Assembly (NCBI RefSeq): GCF_016808335.1
Contig: NC_053146.1
Span: 27,434,938 to 27,498,937, forward strand
Length of the DNA stretch: 64,000 bases
Direction: 5' to 3'
Source: Panicum virgatum
Taxonomy: Eukaryota; Streptophyta; Magnoliopsida; Poales; Poaceae
Shown: piece after piece, positions 43,926 through 55,385 of the stretch
Layout of the letters: every line of letters starts with the position of its first letter
Numbering within the stretch: position 1 is the stretch's first letter
Program-made: the position numbers and the translations under genes
The notes under the pieces: generated by a model
Databases searched by the model: none
Told to the model about the DNA's origin: nothing
The model's input: only the letters and a program-made list of their open reading frames with translations

Positions 43926-45100
43926 TGTCGCTGCGGGAAATGTGCGACTACTAAACTACTCGATTGCTCGTTTGATGTGTGCTTGATCGGATATGGTATA
44001 GCATGCAGACTCGAGGATTTAGACTGGTTCAGGCCGAATGTGCCCTATGTCTAGTATGGGGGGTGGTGTTCTTGCTCTATTGCTCTCGAGCCCGGGTGCT
44101 CAAAGTTCAGAGGGGAGCTTACAAGCTGGTCAAGCAGTGTCGAACCTCTAGGAGTCCAACCCTTTCCTACGTGGGGGGATTTTCCTTTTATAGTTCAAGG
44201 TGGGGCCCCCATTTACATATATCTAGCGCTGTGTCTTGGCACCGTCGGGGTGTCCTTCGTTCTTGTCAGTCGTCGGGGCCCACCCGGTTGGTCGGGAATG
44301 GGCAGGCTTGATCTTGGCGATCTTCTTGGGCAAAGGATGATCCTGGCGATCTTCTTGGGCAATGGGTTGCCCTAGTGTTGTCCCATCCTGACTCAGTCAG
44401 GGCGGCCCGATCACTTGGATGATCGTTCGGGGGTCACCTCCGGTCTTGTCCGTCTGGGCCTACGTTCCCTATCTGCAGGGCTACCTCACGTCTCCCTTGC
44501 GTAGCTTCTGCCAATGGGGCGGCACACCCGGTGAGGGGGGCATTACCGAGGTTAGGCCAGGGGCATCCGGTCACGCTCGCTGGCATAATGAGGCGGTGCA
44601 CAGAGGCAACCATCATTACCGTAGGGGAGGCGATGTCCGTCGATGCCCCCTCCTGTAGTGTCGCGGGGCCCGCGCGGGCGGCGCTGTCCCTTTGTCAGGG
44701 GGTCCAGTAGCCTATGCCTGTGCCGCAAGATAAGGAGAGCTGGCGCCGCGGAGCCTACACGTGGCCTGTCTTGGCCGACATGCCTATTAGGGGGAGCGGC
44801 ATCCTTGGAGCGCACGCCCCGGGTCATCCGGCATGGCTTCGACCCAGAGCGCTAGGTCGGGGGGCTGCCACGTGTCCCGGTAGGTCGGGCTCCCGGGTTC
44901 GTTGGCTTAGGAGCGAAGGCAACTCCCCGCGTGGGTTAGTGGGCCATCCCATTCTCGGCCCAGTGAATCTGCTGGGCTTCCCTTCATACGAGTCAGGCCC
45001 GTCAGGGATCCCGGGTTTACACCACCGTCAGAGGCCCCCGAGTGGCTCTGTGATTTTAATAATTGCGGAGCCGCTGAACCCGGTCTTGATGACCCCTAAC
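43926..45100 (-). repeat. 3' LTR of the Tat element (inner boundary uncertain)
   Basis: The left edge tgtcgctgcggg is the reverse complement of a typical LTR end cccgcagcgaca and abuts LINE coding sequence. A TATA-like ctataaaagg (minus strand, about 44188-44198) lies some 260 bases inside, as expected for an LTR promoter followed by R-U5. The inner boundary cannot be fixed because the partner LTR is outside the window; a purine-rich stretch near 45113-45135 (minus) is one candidate polypurine tract. ORFs seen on both strands across this GC-rich region are not supported as genes. Confidence 0.6.
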
Positions 45101-45403
45101 CGGGGCGTTCCATCCACCTGCCCGCGCTCTCTACTTTCGGCGTGCGCCAGCGATGGAGTGACGGGGTCTCGCCCGTCTTGGTTGCCGGCGGGAGCGTTAG
45201 TGCTGTGGAATCCCGAGGCCAGTCGTCGTGTCTCATCACCATGCCGTGGTCTCCTCGTTTTCCCCTCTGCTTGGGGCCACCTCCCATTGGTGGGTCGTGC
45301 GGCGATCGTGCCCCGAGTGGCACGGCGGTTGCTTGGCGAGCTGGCGCCGCCCCCATCGGCATTCAAGACGGGGTTCAGTTAGGTGAGGGCCTTTGGTGTG
45401 GTG

Positions 45404-45886
45404 ATGTTTCTTTCAGAAATGACTACTCTGAACCAGACCCTGCGCCGCGATTTTGATCGACTGTGGTCGTCAGCCCAGGAGGTTTGTTCCTGCATCCTTG
45501 GCTCCTCGCCTTCGAGTCCTCTGCAGGATGATCTTCGGAGGGTTCCCAAGGAGCTGGCCGCGTTGACGGCTATAGCAGCTTACCACGGGGCTTCGACTGC
45601 ATTGAGCGCTGTGGTGCTACGACATCCGGAGCTAGATTTGGCAGGTCTTGAGGATGATCTCTCTGCCGGGAAGCCGTACGACGATGTTCTTGTGGTGGCC
45701 AGGAGGCTAGAACCCATTGCCAGCGAGGTTGCATGGGGTCTGACCTTTGCGGTGGTGAGGAGATTCCGGCGTGCAGAGCAGGAGTTGGATGTGAGCGGTG
45801 GGAGCGCCGGAGCCATGGCGGATGCGTCGTCAACCGGCGGGTCTGCCGCTCCTTACTCGAGTGTGGATCCATTGTTGCAAAAATAA
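45404..45886 (+). CDS. antisense ORF of the Tat element (about 160 aa)
   Basis: This open frame is on the strand opposite to gag-pol, between pol and the 3' LTR, the place where many Tat-lineage elements carry an additional, often antisense, ORF of unknown function. From MTTLNQTLRRDFDRLWSSAQ it continues as an alpha-helical, Ala/Leu-rich domain (ELAALTAIAAYHGASTALSA, then EPIASEVAWGLTFAVVRRF) and a Ser/Gly-rich tail ending PLLQK. No signal peptide or known catalytic motif is visible. Either ATG at 45404 or 45419 could be the start. That it stays open for over 150 codons, while gag-pol of the same element is full of stops, is notable but could be chance. Confidence 0.55.
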   Translation: MFLSEMTTLNQTLRRDFDRLWSSAQEVCSCILGSSPSSPLQDDLRRVPKELAALTAIAAYHGASTALSAVVLRHPELDLAGLEDDLSAGKPYDDVLVVARRLEPIASEVAWGLTFAVVRRFRRAEQELDVSGGSAGAMADASSTGGSAAPYSSVDPLLQK

Positions 45887-46339
45887 ATGATATATTAGTT
45901 CTCGTTTTATGTGGGATTGCTAGTGAGGGAAAGGGTATCTTGTGCTTCGTGGTCAAAGTAAATTTCTATTTTTCCTAAAAGAAGTCTATTGTTCTCTTTT
46001 CCGCTTGCTCATGAATGTTTTTGGCCCTCTACACTCCTTTCTTTCGGAATTGTGTGCAGATCGTAGGCTGCGATGTATAGCCGGGAGCTAGCCCAGAGGC
46101 ATCATTCGCTAGTCGCCGTAGATCGTTACACGGATCCGATTGATCGGATAGTTCGGAAAAAACGCTTGAGTAGGATGGAAAACATGCGAATTAGTAGAAA
46201 GAGTTGTGTGTCGTGTGACTACAGAAAGAGACCGGTGTGCGCATGCTGCGCAGTCCGTCCCTAGTGAGGCCCCTGAGCGCATTGGCCTGAGAGTGCTCAG
46301 GGCGAGGGGCCGTAGAGGCGAAAAACAACAGAAAGTAGA

Positions 46340-46610
46340 ATGGTCGAAGACCATGGTCTGGCCCCATAGCGCTCCGAGCCAAACGTGGATGGGTCGGGGC
46401 ACTAGAACCTAGAGAGCTTGTGTGTTGTAGGTAGGTAAAAATTATAGGTGTCTGGCCCCCGAGTGATTCCGGGCCGGAAGTGCCCGGGTCGGGATGCCGG
46501 GTGAGTGCACTATGTTGTGCGGGGCGAAAAAATCGACAGGTGTCAGGCTCCCGAGTGCTCCGAGCCGGGAGTGGCCGGGTCGGGGCACTTGGACTGAGCC
46601 TCTAGTGCTT
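46340..46610. repeat. GC-rich imperfect tandem repeat between the antisense ORF and pol
   Basis: Three units of roughly 90-110 bases repeat the pattern ggtgtctggcccccgagtg, then ccgggccgg, then gggtcggg, with many substitutions. They lie in the untranslated region of the Tat element just after the pol stop codon (read on the minus strand). The stretch 45890-46340 has no gene. Confidence 0.6.
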
Positions 46611-46611
46611 C

Positions 46612-46852
46612 TTACGGGAAGAAATGCCGTAACTGTTCTATGTTCCAAGAGTTGGTTAGAATGTTACCGTCGGAGTCTTTTAGCTTATAGGTGCCGGGCC
46701 GTATCACCTCTGCAATGCTGTAAGGTCCTTCCCATAGCGGCGAGAGCTTGTGCTTGTCCTTCGTCGACAAGACCCATCGCAGGACCAGATCTCCGACCTG
46801 CATCGTCCTCTCCTGTATGTGCCTCTCGTGGTACCTGCGTAAAGTTTGTTGG
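46612..46852 (-). pseudogene. Tat integrase C-terminal end
   Basis: The minus-strand frame reads LRRYHERHIQERTMQVGDLV, then STKDKHKLSPLWEGPYSIAE, and ends NSWNIEQLRHFFP with a stop. This is the usual C-terminus of Tat-type integrase after the catalytic core. Its beginning is separated from the rest of the integrase by the nested element: the target duplication gttgg is at 46848-46852 and again at 58833-58837. A short amount of frame change occurs at the junction. Confidence 0.85.
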
Positions 46853-49800
46853 TGTAACACCCGGTTTACAAAAGGACATAAACCGAGCAATCATATACGT
46901 GCCAGGATCAAGTCACATGTATATACAACAGAATGAACAATATTTCACAGCACATACCACGTAAAAAGATATAATAAAGTGTAATACAAATGTTATTTAT
47001 TACATTAATGAAAAATATCTGATACAGAGTATGCGGAAACGTAAAACATGTACAAAACTGAGCAGGGCGCCATAGGGACGTCGACTGGGAGACGACCGCC
47101 TAGAAGTCCTCGTACTCCTGGTAGCTCTGCGTGAACTCCGTGTCGCCGGGAACAGAGTAGCAGTAGGGTATCCCCAAAGAGAACAAGAGGAAAAGAGTAG
47201 AGTAGGCAAGAGTGAATACACAACTTGTACTCAACAAGTATAACACAAACTATGAGGCTCTAAGGTTGGCTGACTCAACTGCATTAGCTTTTAAGTCTTG
47301 GCAAAGTTTTATTAGAGCTATTTACTACAAGTTGATGAAATTACCATAACCCAGTTACATAGTAATTAATCAAAATTAATTATGAAGCTACTGAGAACCA
47401 AACCAAACCAAACCACCCGGGGAACCACCTTAATCAAAAGGATATAACCCCACTAATCAAAAGGACAATCTGGGCCGCTCATAACCATGAGCACGGCTAG
47501 TATACCAGTTTTACACTCAGCAGAGGTTGCACATCTTTACCCACAAGTCATGAGTTACACTAGTTGTTCATCACACTTCCTTAGGTGAGATGACTAGCAA
47601 ACACACTACGAGGCCGTTACAAAGAATCTCGTTGGTAAGGCATAACTGCAAAGGGTACTGGATTAGCAACTATGGAGCAGGTCTAGTGGGCGTCAAGCAC
47701 ACAATACAGACGAGGCCACTCAGTACAAGGGCCATATAAGCTTACCACCCTTGCCCCGCAGTTAAGTTACTCCAAACCAAAAAGACCTAATTAGTAAGAC
47801 AAGACCATCCCATTCCAGTCTTGTGGTAGCGCTATTGTCCCAGGTTGTCGCTCTATGAACCGGTCCTTAGGGAGAGTGGCCAACCAAGCACTAAGCACCA
47901 TGCTAGCCCCCTAAACCATGTTTCTATAAAAAACAAGTTTTAATGAGACGTGAGCCACTCATGCACACAGCACAGAGGGCCACTCTCAGAATTAAGTTGC
48001 ATATACCATTAATCAAATTAAAAAGGACCAAGTGTGTTATAGCGCGGCACCAAGTCCTTAAAATGCAGTATGAAATGGTATTTAAAGGTGATAGGATGTT
48101 CATGTTATACTTGCCTTCCTCAAACTGCTCCTGCTGCTCAAAGTGTCCCGCGGAAGCTGGCTCCTGGTACTCCTCCGACTGATCAACGTCTACTCACGAT
48201 CGCAATGCCAAAACAAATCCAGCATATACACATGCAAACAAAAGAAAACTCTAAAAAACAGTACATCATTACAAAAAAACAGCAAACAAAACTAGGCTAA
48301 AACTATTCTACGTGTTACAATGATCGTGTGGACATAAAGAACACCTAAAACGGAGCTAGAACGCGAAATCTAGGGCTAAAACAAGGTTTAAGGACTAAAC
48401 TGCGAGAAAACTAAGGTTCCAGGGGCTTCTGCGCAAAAACTAGGGACTAAAACATAATTAAACCTTAGATCTTGGGTCTAACATGCAAAAAGACAGGGGC
48501 TGGACGGCGGGTTCGAAAACTGGAAAGTTCAGGGGCCTAAACGCTAAAAACAGGACTGATCTGGAATTATTTTTGAACTGCAGTGGACCGCGGGTTAATT
48601 CCCGAAAAGTCCAGGGGCTCTTTAACAAAAAAACCAGGCCGAACCGGTACGCGCGGATCTGATCCGTTGGATCGAGATCTGAAGGCTAGGGTTTGATGGA
48701 TCCTAGATCTAATCTGGGATGTTCACGCAGATCGGACAGCTCGCGTGCGTTGCGAGCGCTGGGGAACAGCGCTGGTCGCCGGAGCTGGGTTCCCGCGGTG
48801 GCGCTTCACCGGGGACTTGCCGGAGTTCGCCGAACTAGCATCCCCGGGGTCGAATCGAGCTGCGGTTTGGCCAGGGAGCACGCCCGTGGCATGCGTAAAC
48901 CACCTAGGCGTTAACGAAGGGCTGCATCAGCCGGAGCGGACGGCCGGCGGTGACAGGCGGCTCGGGTTCGCCGGCGTACCGCGTTAGCGCGATTCCGGCC
49001 CTGTTTGGCTCGGGTTTTTTTTTTGGCACTGGCAGCATCTATTCAACACGGCTAAACTACACCGAGGCCTAGCGCGGGCTACGGCACAGCAGAGCGGCGG
49101 GTCGACCATGGCGCGGCGGTGGCGGAGTGCCGGCGTGGGTGTTCCGGCCTCAACAACTAGCGCAAAAGAAGAGGGAGGTCGTGGGGATGCTCACCAAGCC
49201 CTGGAAATGGAAGGAGAGTCGGTGCAGAGGGGTCGACGGCGAGGTCCGGGAGGCGGGTTGTGGCGGAGCTCGCGGAGGAGGTCGAAGCAGGTGTGCTCTG
49301 GGCCGGCTGATCCACCAAGGAGGTCCGTGCAGGCCCTGTGGAGGTGTACAGGGGGTCAGCGTGGCCGGAGGATCGCCGGCGCCGTGGAATCGCTCGGAAT
49401 CGAGCTCACCTGCGGCGGTGGTGTCGGGGGAAATTCCAGCGCTAGGGAGTCTGCGCTCGATGACCAGAAGTTTGGTGAGGTCTCTGACGTCGAGGCGGGG
49501 CTTCTGCGGTGCTTGGCAGGGCCTGGGAGGCAGTGGTGTGGCCGGTCTGCGGTGGCGCAGGGAGGTCTACGCTGCGGGCTAGGCGGGCACTGGCAAGCTA
49601 GGGTTTTGGGCGTCTGCGGTGGTGAGGTGCGACGCAAGGGGCCCGAGGATCCTATTTAACGGGCGGAGGATCCTAGGCGTCCGTGCCTAGGATGGAAGGC
49701 TCGCCGGGGATCTCAGCGTTGCTGCTGCGGGGACGGCGAGCGTGCGCGGGCTGAGGGCGAGCTGGGCCGCACGCTGGGCTGAGGAGATCGGGCCGAGGAA

Positions 49801-50204
49801 GAGCTGGGCTAAACGGGCACAGAACAGGCCGATGGGGAGAAAGATCGGGCCGCGGGAAAGGAGGCTTGGACCAGGTCTGCTGGGCTGCCTGGGTTGGGCT
49901 GGCTCGCGGGTTGGGTTGGGTTTCTGATTTCCTGTTTCCCTTTCTCCTTTTCTATTTCTTTTGCAAACTTCACTCAAATCTATTTGAATTCAAAAGATAT
50001 TTGAATTCAAACTCCTATGCACTCAACCAAATAAAAACTTATGCACCAGCATGAATGCATAAACAAGTTTAAACCTAGAAAAACTTTAATTACTTGTGAA
50101 AGAAAATTAAATTAAATGCAGGGCTAAACATAATAAACCTTAGAAATTTAAATAAAGCCAATTAAATTTATTATAAAAGCTGAAATTTAAATTAGGGTGT
50201 TACA
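46853..50204 (-). repeat. 3' LTR of the Tekay-type element (3,352 bp)
   Basis: In element orientation it starts at 50204 with TGTAACACCC and ends at 46853. It matches 55386-58832 throughout but lacks a segment of about 95 bp (near 48055) that is present in the other LTR, and has an extra segment near 48515 that the other lacks. A GC-rich core lies at 48650-49930. A TATA-like ttaaatagg (minus) occurs near 49650. ORFs on both strands in the GC-rich core recur in the other LTR but have no recognisable product. Confidence 0.93.
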
Positions 50205-50220
50205 AACCCTACCCCCTTAT
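50205..50220 (-). other. polypurine tract
   Basis: On the minus strand ataagggggtagggtt directly precedes the 3' LTR start TGTAACACCC. It is the expected primer site for plus-strand DNA synthesis. Confidence 0.85.
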
Positions 50221-53200
50221 AGGAATCTCGTCCCCGAGATTCAGCTGGACTGGCTAGCAAAGAGATCTGGATATGTCTTCCTCAGCTCATCTTCTCGCTC
50301 CCATGTAGCCTCCGCTTCACTGTGATGACTCCACTGAACTCTGCACATCTTGATGCGCTTGTTCCGGGTAACTCTCTCTGATGTCTCCAGAATCTTCACC
50401 GGATGCTCAGTATAGGTCAGATCTGCCTACACATCTAACCCATCCAGTGGTGCCTGCTCCTCAGGTACTCACAGACATTTTCTCAACTGAGAGATATGGA
50501 AGACATCATGTACTCCAGAGAGATCAGTGGGCAACTCTAGGCGATAAGCAACCTCGCCTTTCTTCTCCAGCACTCTGAATGGACCAATGTACCTTGGTGC
50601 TAATTTCCCCTTTATATTAAACCTGCGGATCCCCCACATTGGTGACACCTTCAAGTACACATAATCGTTCACCTTGAAGGTTAGGTCCCTTCGTCGACCG
50701 TCCGCATAGCTTTTCTGGCGAGATTGTGCGATCCTCAAATTTTCCCGCACTACCTGTAACAGCTGCTCTACATCCTCAATAATCTCAGGTCCGAACACCT
50801 GCTTTTCTCCAATCTGATCCCAATACAGAGGAGTCCTGCACTTCCGCCCATACAATGCCTCAAAGGGGGACTTCTTCAGACTGGCCTGGTAGCTGTTGTT
50901 ATACGAAAACTCAGCATACGGCAGGCACTTATCCCAACTGGTACCATACTGAATGGCACACGCTCTCAGCATATCCTCCAATACTTGGTTGGTTCTCTTG
51001 TCTGCCCTTCTGTCTGAGGATGATAGGCGGTACGGAAACGCAGCTTCGTATCCAGTGAATCATGGAGCTGCTCCCAGAACCGTGAAGTGAACTGTGATCC
51101 TCTGTCAGAAATAATCTTCTTAGGAATACCATGCAGACATACTGTCCGGGAGATATACAACTCTGCCAGTCGAGCACCAGAGTAAGTAGTCTTCACCGGA
51201 ATGAAGTGAGCGACCTTCGTCAGGCGATCCACTACTACCCAAATGGTGGAGTTATTCCCCTGCTGAGTACGAGGCAATCCCACTATGAAATCCATCGTGA
51301 TCTCTTCCCATTTCCACTCGGGAATCTTCAACGGCTGCAACAAACCAGCTGGCCTTTGATGTTCTGCCTTCACATGTCGACATGTGTCACAGATGGCCAC
51401 ATACTCGGCGACTGAACGCTTCATCCCAGGCCACCAGAAACGCTCCTTAAGATCATAGTACATCTTAGTACTGCCCGCATGAATAGTGTAAGCCGTATCA
51501 TGAGCCTCACTCAGAATCAACTTCCTGAGATCATTCCCCTCTGGCACACAAATCCTGTTCTTGTACCACAAAGTTCCCTGATCATCCTCTCTGAAATGAG
51601 GAGCCTTGACTTTCTTGAGCAACTCCCGGATCTCCTGAAGCTTCTCATCATGACTTCGATGCTGTCTGATGCCTCAAGGGTGGGTTCGGCTTCGAATGAT
51701 GCACTCGAAGTATGATGCATGAAACCCAAGCTCAACTTCTCGAACTCCTCGCATAACTCCTGAGGCATCTGGAAAGCCACGGCCATGCTGACATAGCTCC
51801 TCCTACTCAGAGCGTCTGCCACAACATTGGCCTTACCCTGATGATAGTGAATCTCCATGTCATAATCCTTTACTAGCTCTAGCCTTCATCTCTGCCGCAT
51901 ATTCAGCTCATTCTGCGTGAAAATATACTTGAGGCTCTTATGATCAGTGTAGATATCACACTGCTGCCCGAATAAGTAATGCCCCCAAATCTTCAGGGCA
52001 TGCACAACTGCGGCTAACTCAAGATCATGAGTGGGATAATTCAGCTCATGCCGGCGCAACTACCGTGAAGCATAAGCAATCACTCTGCCCTCCTGCATTA
52101 GAACACAACCGAGACCATCCTTCGAAGCATCCCAATAGTCTGTGAACCTCTTGCCCTGGTCTGGCAGAGTAAGGACTAGCGCCGTAGTCAACCTCTTCAA
52201 CTCATCAAAGGCCATCTGACGCTCATCAGTCCATATGAAATCCACACTCTTCTCTAGCAAAGAAGTCAAGGGCTTCGCGATCTGGGAGAAATTCTCAATA
52301 AACCTCCAATAATATCCTGCTAAGCCCAAGAATGATCGAATTTCCTTCACCGACTGCGGTGTCTTCCACTCGAGCACATCCTTCACCTTGCTCGGATCAA
52401 CTGCAATGCCTCCCTTGGAGATGATATGACCGAGGAAAGGAACTTTGTCAATCCAGAACTCTCACTTGCTGAACTTGGCATACAGCTGATGCTCCCTCAA
52501 TCTCTACAACACGAGCTTCAGATGAACTTCATGCTCTGCCTTTGACTTGGAATAGATCAGGATATCATCAATAAAGATAACCACAAAGGTATAAAGATAA
52601 TCCATGAAAACCTTGTTCATCAGATGCATGAAGAAAGCCGGGGCATTAGTCAAGCCGAAAGACATGACCGTGTACTCATACAGCCCTTACTTGCAGGTGA
52701 ATGCTGTCTTCGGAATATCCTCGGGATGAATCCTCAGCTGATGATAACCATAACGCAGATCAATCTTCGAGAACACACAAGCACCCTGAAGCTGATCAAA
52801 GGTATCCTCAATATGGGGGCAGTGGATGCTTGTTCTTGATGGTAACTGCGTTCAGATCCCGATGATCAATGCACATTCTCTTCGAACCGTCCTTCTTCTC
52901 CACTAACAACACCGGAAAAGCCCAAGGAGAAAAGCTGCGGTGGATATAGCCCTTGGCTAGCAACTCATCTATAGTCTTCTTAACTTCCTCATGCTCTACA
53001 GGTGTCATACGATAGGGCCGCTTCGCAATAGGAGCTGTGCCAGGCAAGAGATCAATAGAAAACTCAATGTCGCGATTAGGCGGCATACCTGGCAAATCAT
53101 CCGGAAAGACATCCGGGAATTCAGATACCACGCGAATACCATCCGTGGGTCTAGCCTCCATCTGATGAAGAAATCCAGAATTCTCCGTACCACTAACTGT

Positions 53201-53582
53201 CACCTCTTGGCCATCAGATGCTGACAGGTGAATTCTCCGCTGATCACAATCAATACGGACTCCCCATCTGGTAAGGGTCTCCATGCCCAAAATCACATCT
53301 ATTCCCGAGGAGTCAATGACTATCAAACCAGTACGGAACTCTACCCCTTGTGATAATACTAACTCTGGAGCATATAGAGCATGTATGTATCTAGCCCCCA
53401 GGCGAGGTAACTACCATAGTTGTCCTCATACAAGAAACTGGTATATGATGCTTCTCGGCGAATGACTTGGTAATGAAAGAATGAGTAGCACCGGTATCGA
53501 AAAGCACTGTAGCGGGGTGAGAGTTGACCATGAACATACTAATAACCACGTTAGGAGCCTTGGCCACTGACTCGGCCGTCAC
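50221..53582 (-). pseudogene. Tekay-type pol: protease, RT, RNase H, integrase, chromodomain
   Basis: From right to left: aspartic protease with LFDTGATHSF (about 53490), then the RT start ([20 protein letters not shown]), the RT active site FIDDI near 52570, RNase H up to about 51840 (HYHQGKANVVADALSRRS), the integrase zinc region (HAGSTKMYYDLKERFWWPGM, then CDTC), the core with MDFIVGLPRT, ISDRGSQFTSRFW and the following PQTEGQT, the GPF motif (RYIGPFRVLEKKGEVAYRLE), and a chromodomain-like end (RVTRNKRIKM, then VQWSHHSEAEATWERE). Chromodomain integrases of this type direct insertion to heterochromatin. Stops lie at about 53390, 52830, 52690, 52490 and elsewhere, with a frameshift near 50985. 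Confidence 0.92.
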
Positions 53583-54815
53583 GTGGTTTACCTGGCCCTG
53601 TGCTGGCGCCCTGGGCCGAACTGGGCGCCCCTACTGTCCCGCCTGCGCCTTCCGGGGGAAAGTGTTGGCGTAGTGCCCCGGCTGGCCGCAGTGATAGCAC
53701 GCTCGAGGGGGTGCTGTAGCTTGCTGTCCGGCAGGAGGAGCTACCTGCTGTGGAGCCTGAGGTGCCAGTGGAGCTGGTGGAGCGGCACGAGCCGGAGGTG
53801 CTGGAAACCTCTGGCCCTGGCCCGCCTGCTGCTGCTATCGTGGCGGGTACTGCTGCAGCCGCTGCTGGTACTACTGAGGTGGCCGGTACTGCTGCTGCTA
53901 CTGGGGTGGCTGGAACCGGGGACGGGTGTTGCTGCCGGAAGCAACTGGAGTGATCTTCCACTTCTTATCCTCCATCTCCCGGTGCTTGCGCTCCGTGTTG
54001 AGTGCGCTATCAACCAGATGGTTAAAGTCGTCGAAGCGGAGGTTGAGTAGCGCGTACTGGATGTAGTCCTCAAGACCCTCCATGAAGTGCTCCTGCTTGT
54101 CGCGGTCATCCGCGACCTCGGCAGGGGCGTAGCGAGCAAGCTGAAGGAAGCGATCACGGTACTCCGTGACCGTCATAGTCCCCTGAAGTGAAAAAGAAAG
54201 ATGTATGATGAAGGATTAGCTTAGCTTTTCCTGTCTCAAAAAGATAGAACAAGGGAGATCTTAGCTCAAAAGAAAATGCTGAAGAATTATATCTTGGTTT
54301 ACCTGCTTAAGCGCAAGGAACTCCTTCTTCTTCGTCTTCATTACGCCGGCTGGGATGTGGTGGCTGCGGAACCGCTCCCGGAATTGGATCTAGGTGAAAG
54401 CCTCGCGGTCCTGAATCCTGTGGGACTCCCACCAGTCCAAAGCTTCCCCTCGCAGCTGCCCTGCTGCGTACAGGACACGCTCCCGATCATCGCACTGGGC
54501 AATGTCTAGCTGGCGCTCCACTGCGCGAAGCCAGTCGTCTGCTTGGAGTGGGTCAGACATGTGGGAGAACATCGGCGGGTGACCCCTCAGGAACTCCGCG
54601 CGCCTATCGCGAGCCTGCGGTGGTGGAGGAGGCGGAGGCTGCGCGTGAACCTGCTACAGTGCCTGAACAGTGTTGTTCAGGGTCGCCATCATCTGCATCT
54701 GGAGCTGGAAGAACTGCTACGGAGTCAAGGGTGGAGGCATCGGCAACGGCTGGTCAAAACCCTAGTTGTTCTGCCCCTGCTGCTGGCTAGAACTGGTGCG
54801 CCTGGTGTTCACCAT
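53583..54815 (-). pseudogene. Tekay-type gag with an intron-like insert
   Basis: The start is the ATG at 54813-54815 (MVNTRRTSSSQQQ). The capsid region includes ADDWLRAVERQLDIAQCDDR and ALDWWESHRI, then VTEYRDRFLQLARYAP, followed by a long Gln/Ala/Pro-rich low-complexity part. A zinc knuckle, CYHCGQPGHYANTF, has its last cysteine ligand replaced by phenylalanine. Between KKKEFLALKQ and GTMTVTEY, 120 bases with GT and AG ends and an in-frame stop interrupt the frame. An aaatcag acceptor-like sequence also directly precedes the ATG. A TAG follows the knuckle near 53632. Confidence 0.85.
54183..54302 (-). other. intron-like 120-bp insert in gag
   Basis: On the minus strand the borders are AAGCAG|GTAAAC and TTTCACTTCAG|GGGACT, with a pyrimidine-rich tract before the AG and AT-rich interior, exactly like a plant spliceosomal intron. 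The flanking coding phases join without change. The insert contains an in-frame TAA, so only spliced RNA would encode a continuous gag. Confidence 0.75.
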
Positions 54816-55369
54816 CTGATTTCAAAAAAAGATTCATGAGCAAAGATATTACGGAAATAATTTCAGACGGATATGATATCTTTCTGCAAGAAAACTTAGG
54901 CAGGATAAAGTAGACAGGATAGAGTGCATGGTTTTAACCCCAACGATCTAACTCATTTTATTAATTAATTAAACTTTAACTTTAAGAGCTGAATGTCATT
55001 AAGCAAATTTAACTACTAAGCTATGCAATCAACCAAAGATCGAAATCAAACATTTGCATAATAACAAGCATTCAAAATTTCATACTTTAGTCGAGTTTAA
55101 CACAGCACTCGACTAACACAACACGTCGTAGAACGTTCTATCGTGCTATTATAAAATGTCATTTAGCTTACTCCTATGATGGTCGGTCAACTTACTTCAG
55201 GCCAAAATCTACGGAAACTAATTCTATAGAGAAAAATCAAGGCAAGACGAGTAAAAATCTTAGAATTCAAGGAATATAATAGCAAAATAGTTTTTAGCAG
55301 ACAAGGCTAGAGAGAAAAAGACCTAAAACTCGACCAGTTCTATGTAGGCTTTTGTCCTACAATCGATAT

Positions 55370-55382
55370 GGCTCTAATACCA
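55370..55382 (-). other. primer-binding site of the Tekay-type element
   Basis: On the minus strand TGGTATTAGAGCC matches the initiator-Met tRNA complement TGGTATCAGAGCC with one difference, three bases inside the 5' LTR. From 54816 to 55369 the leader shows no other feature. Confidence 0.88.
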
Positions 55383-55385
55383 CTC

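Noticed and set aside
44714..45382. 222-codon plus-strand ORF in the Tat 3' region
   Set aside because: It lies across the probable LTR border in GC-rich DNA, with competing frames on both strands and no recognisable domain. The neighbouring antisense ORF is better supported.
48693..49977. ORFs in the GC-rich core of the Tekay LTRs (also 57267-58619)
   Set aside because: They recur in both LTRs because the LTRs are repeats, but frames are broken differently in each copy and the products are low-complexity.
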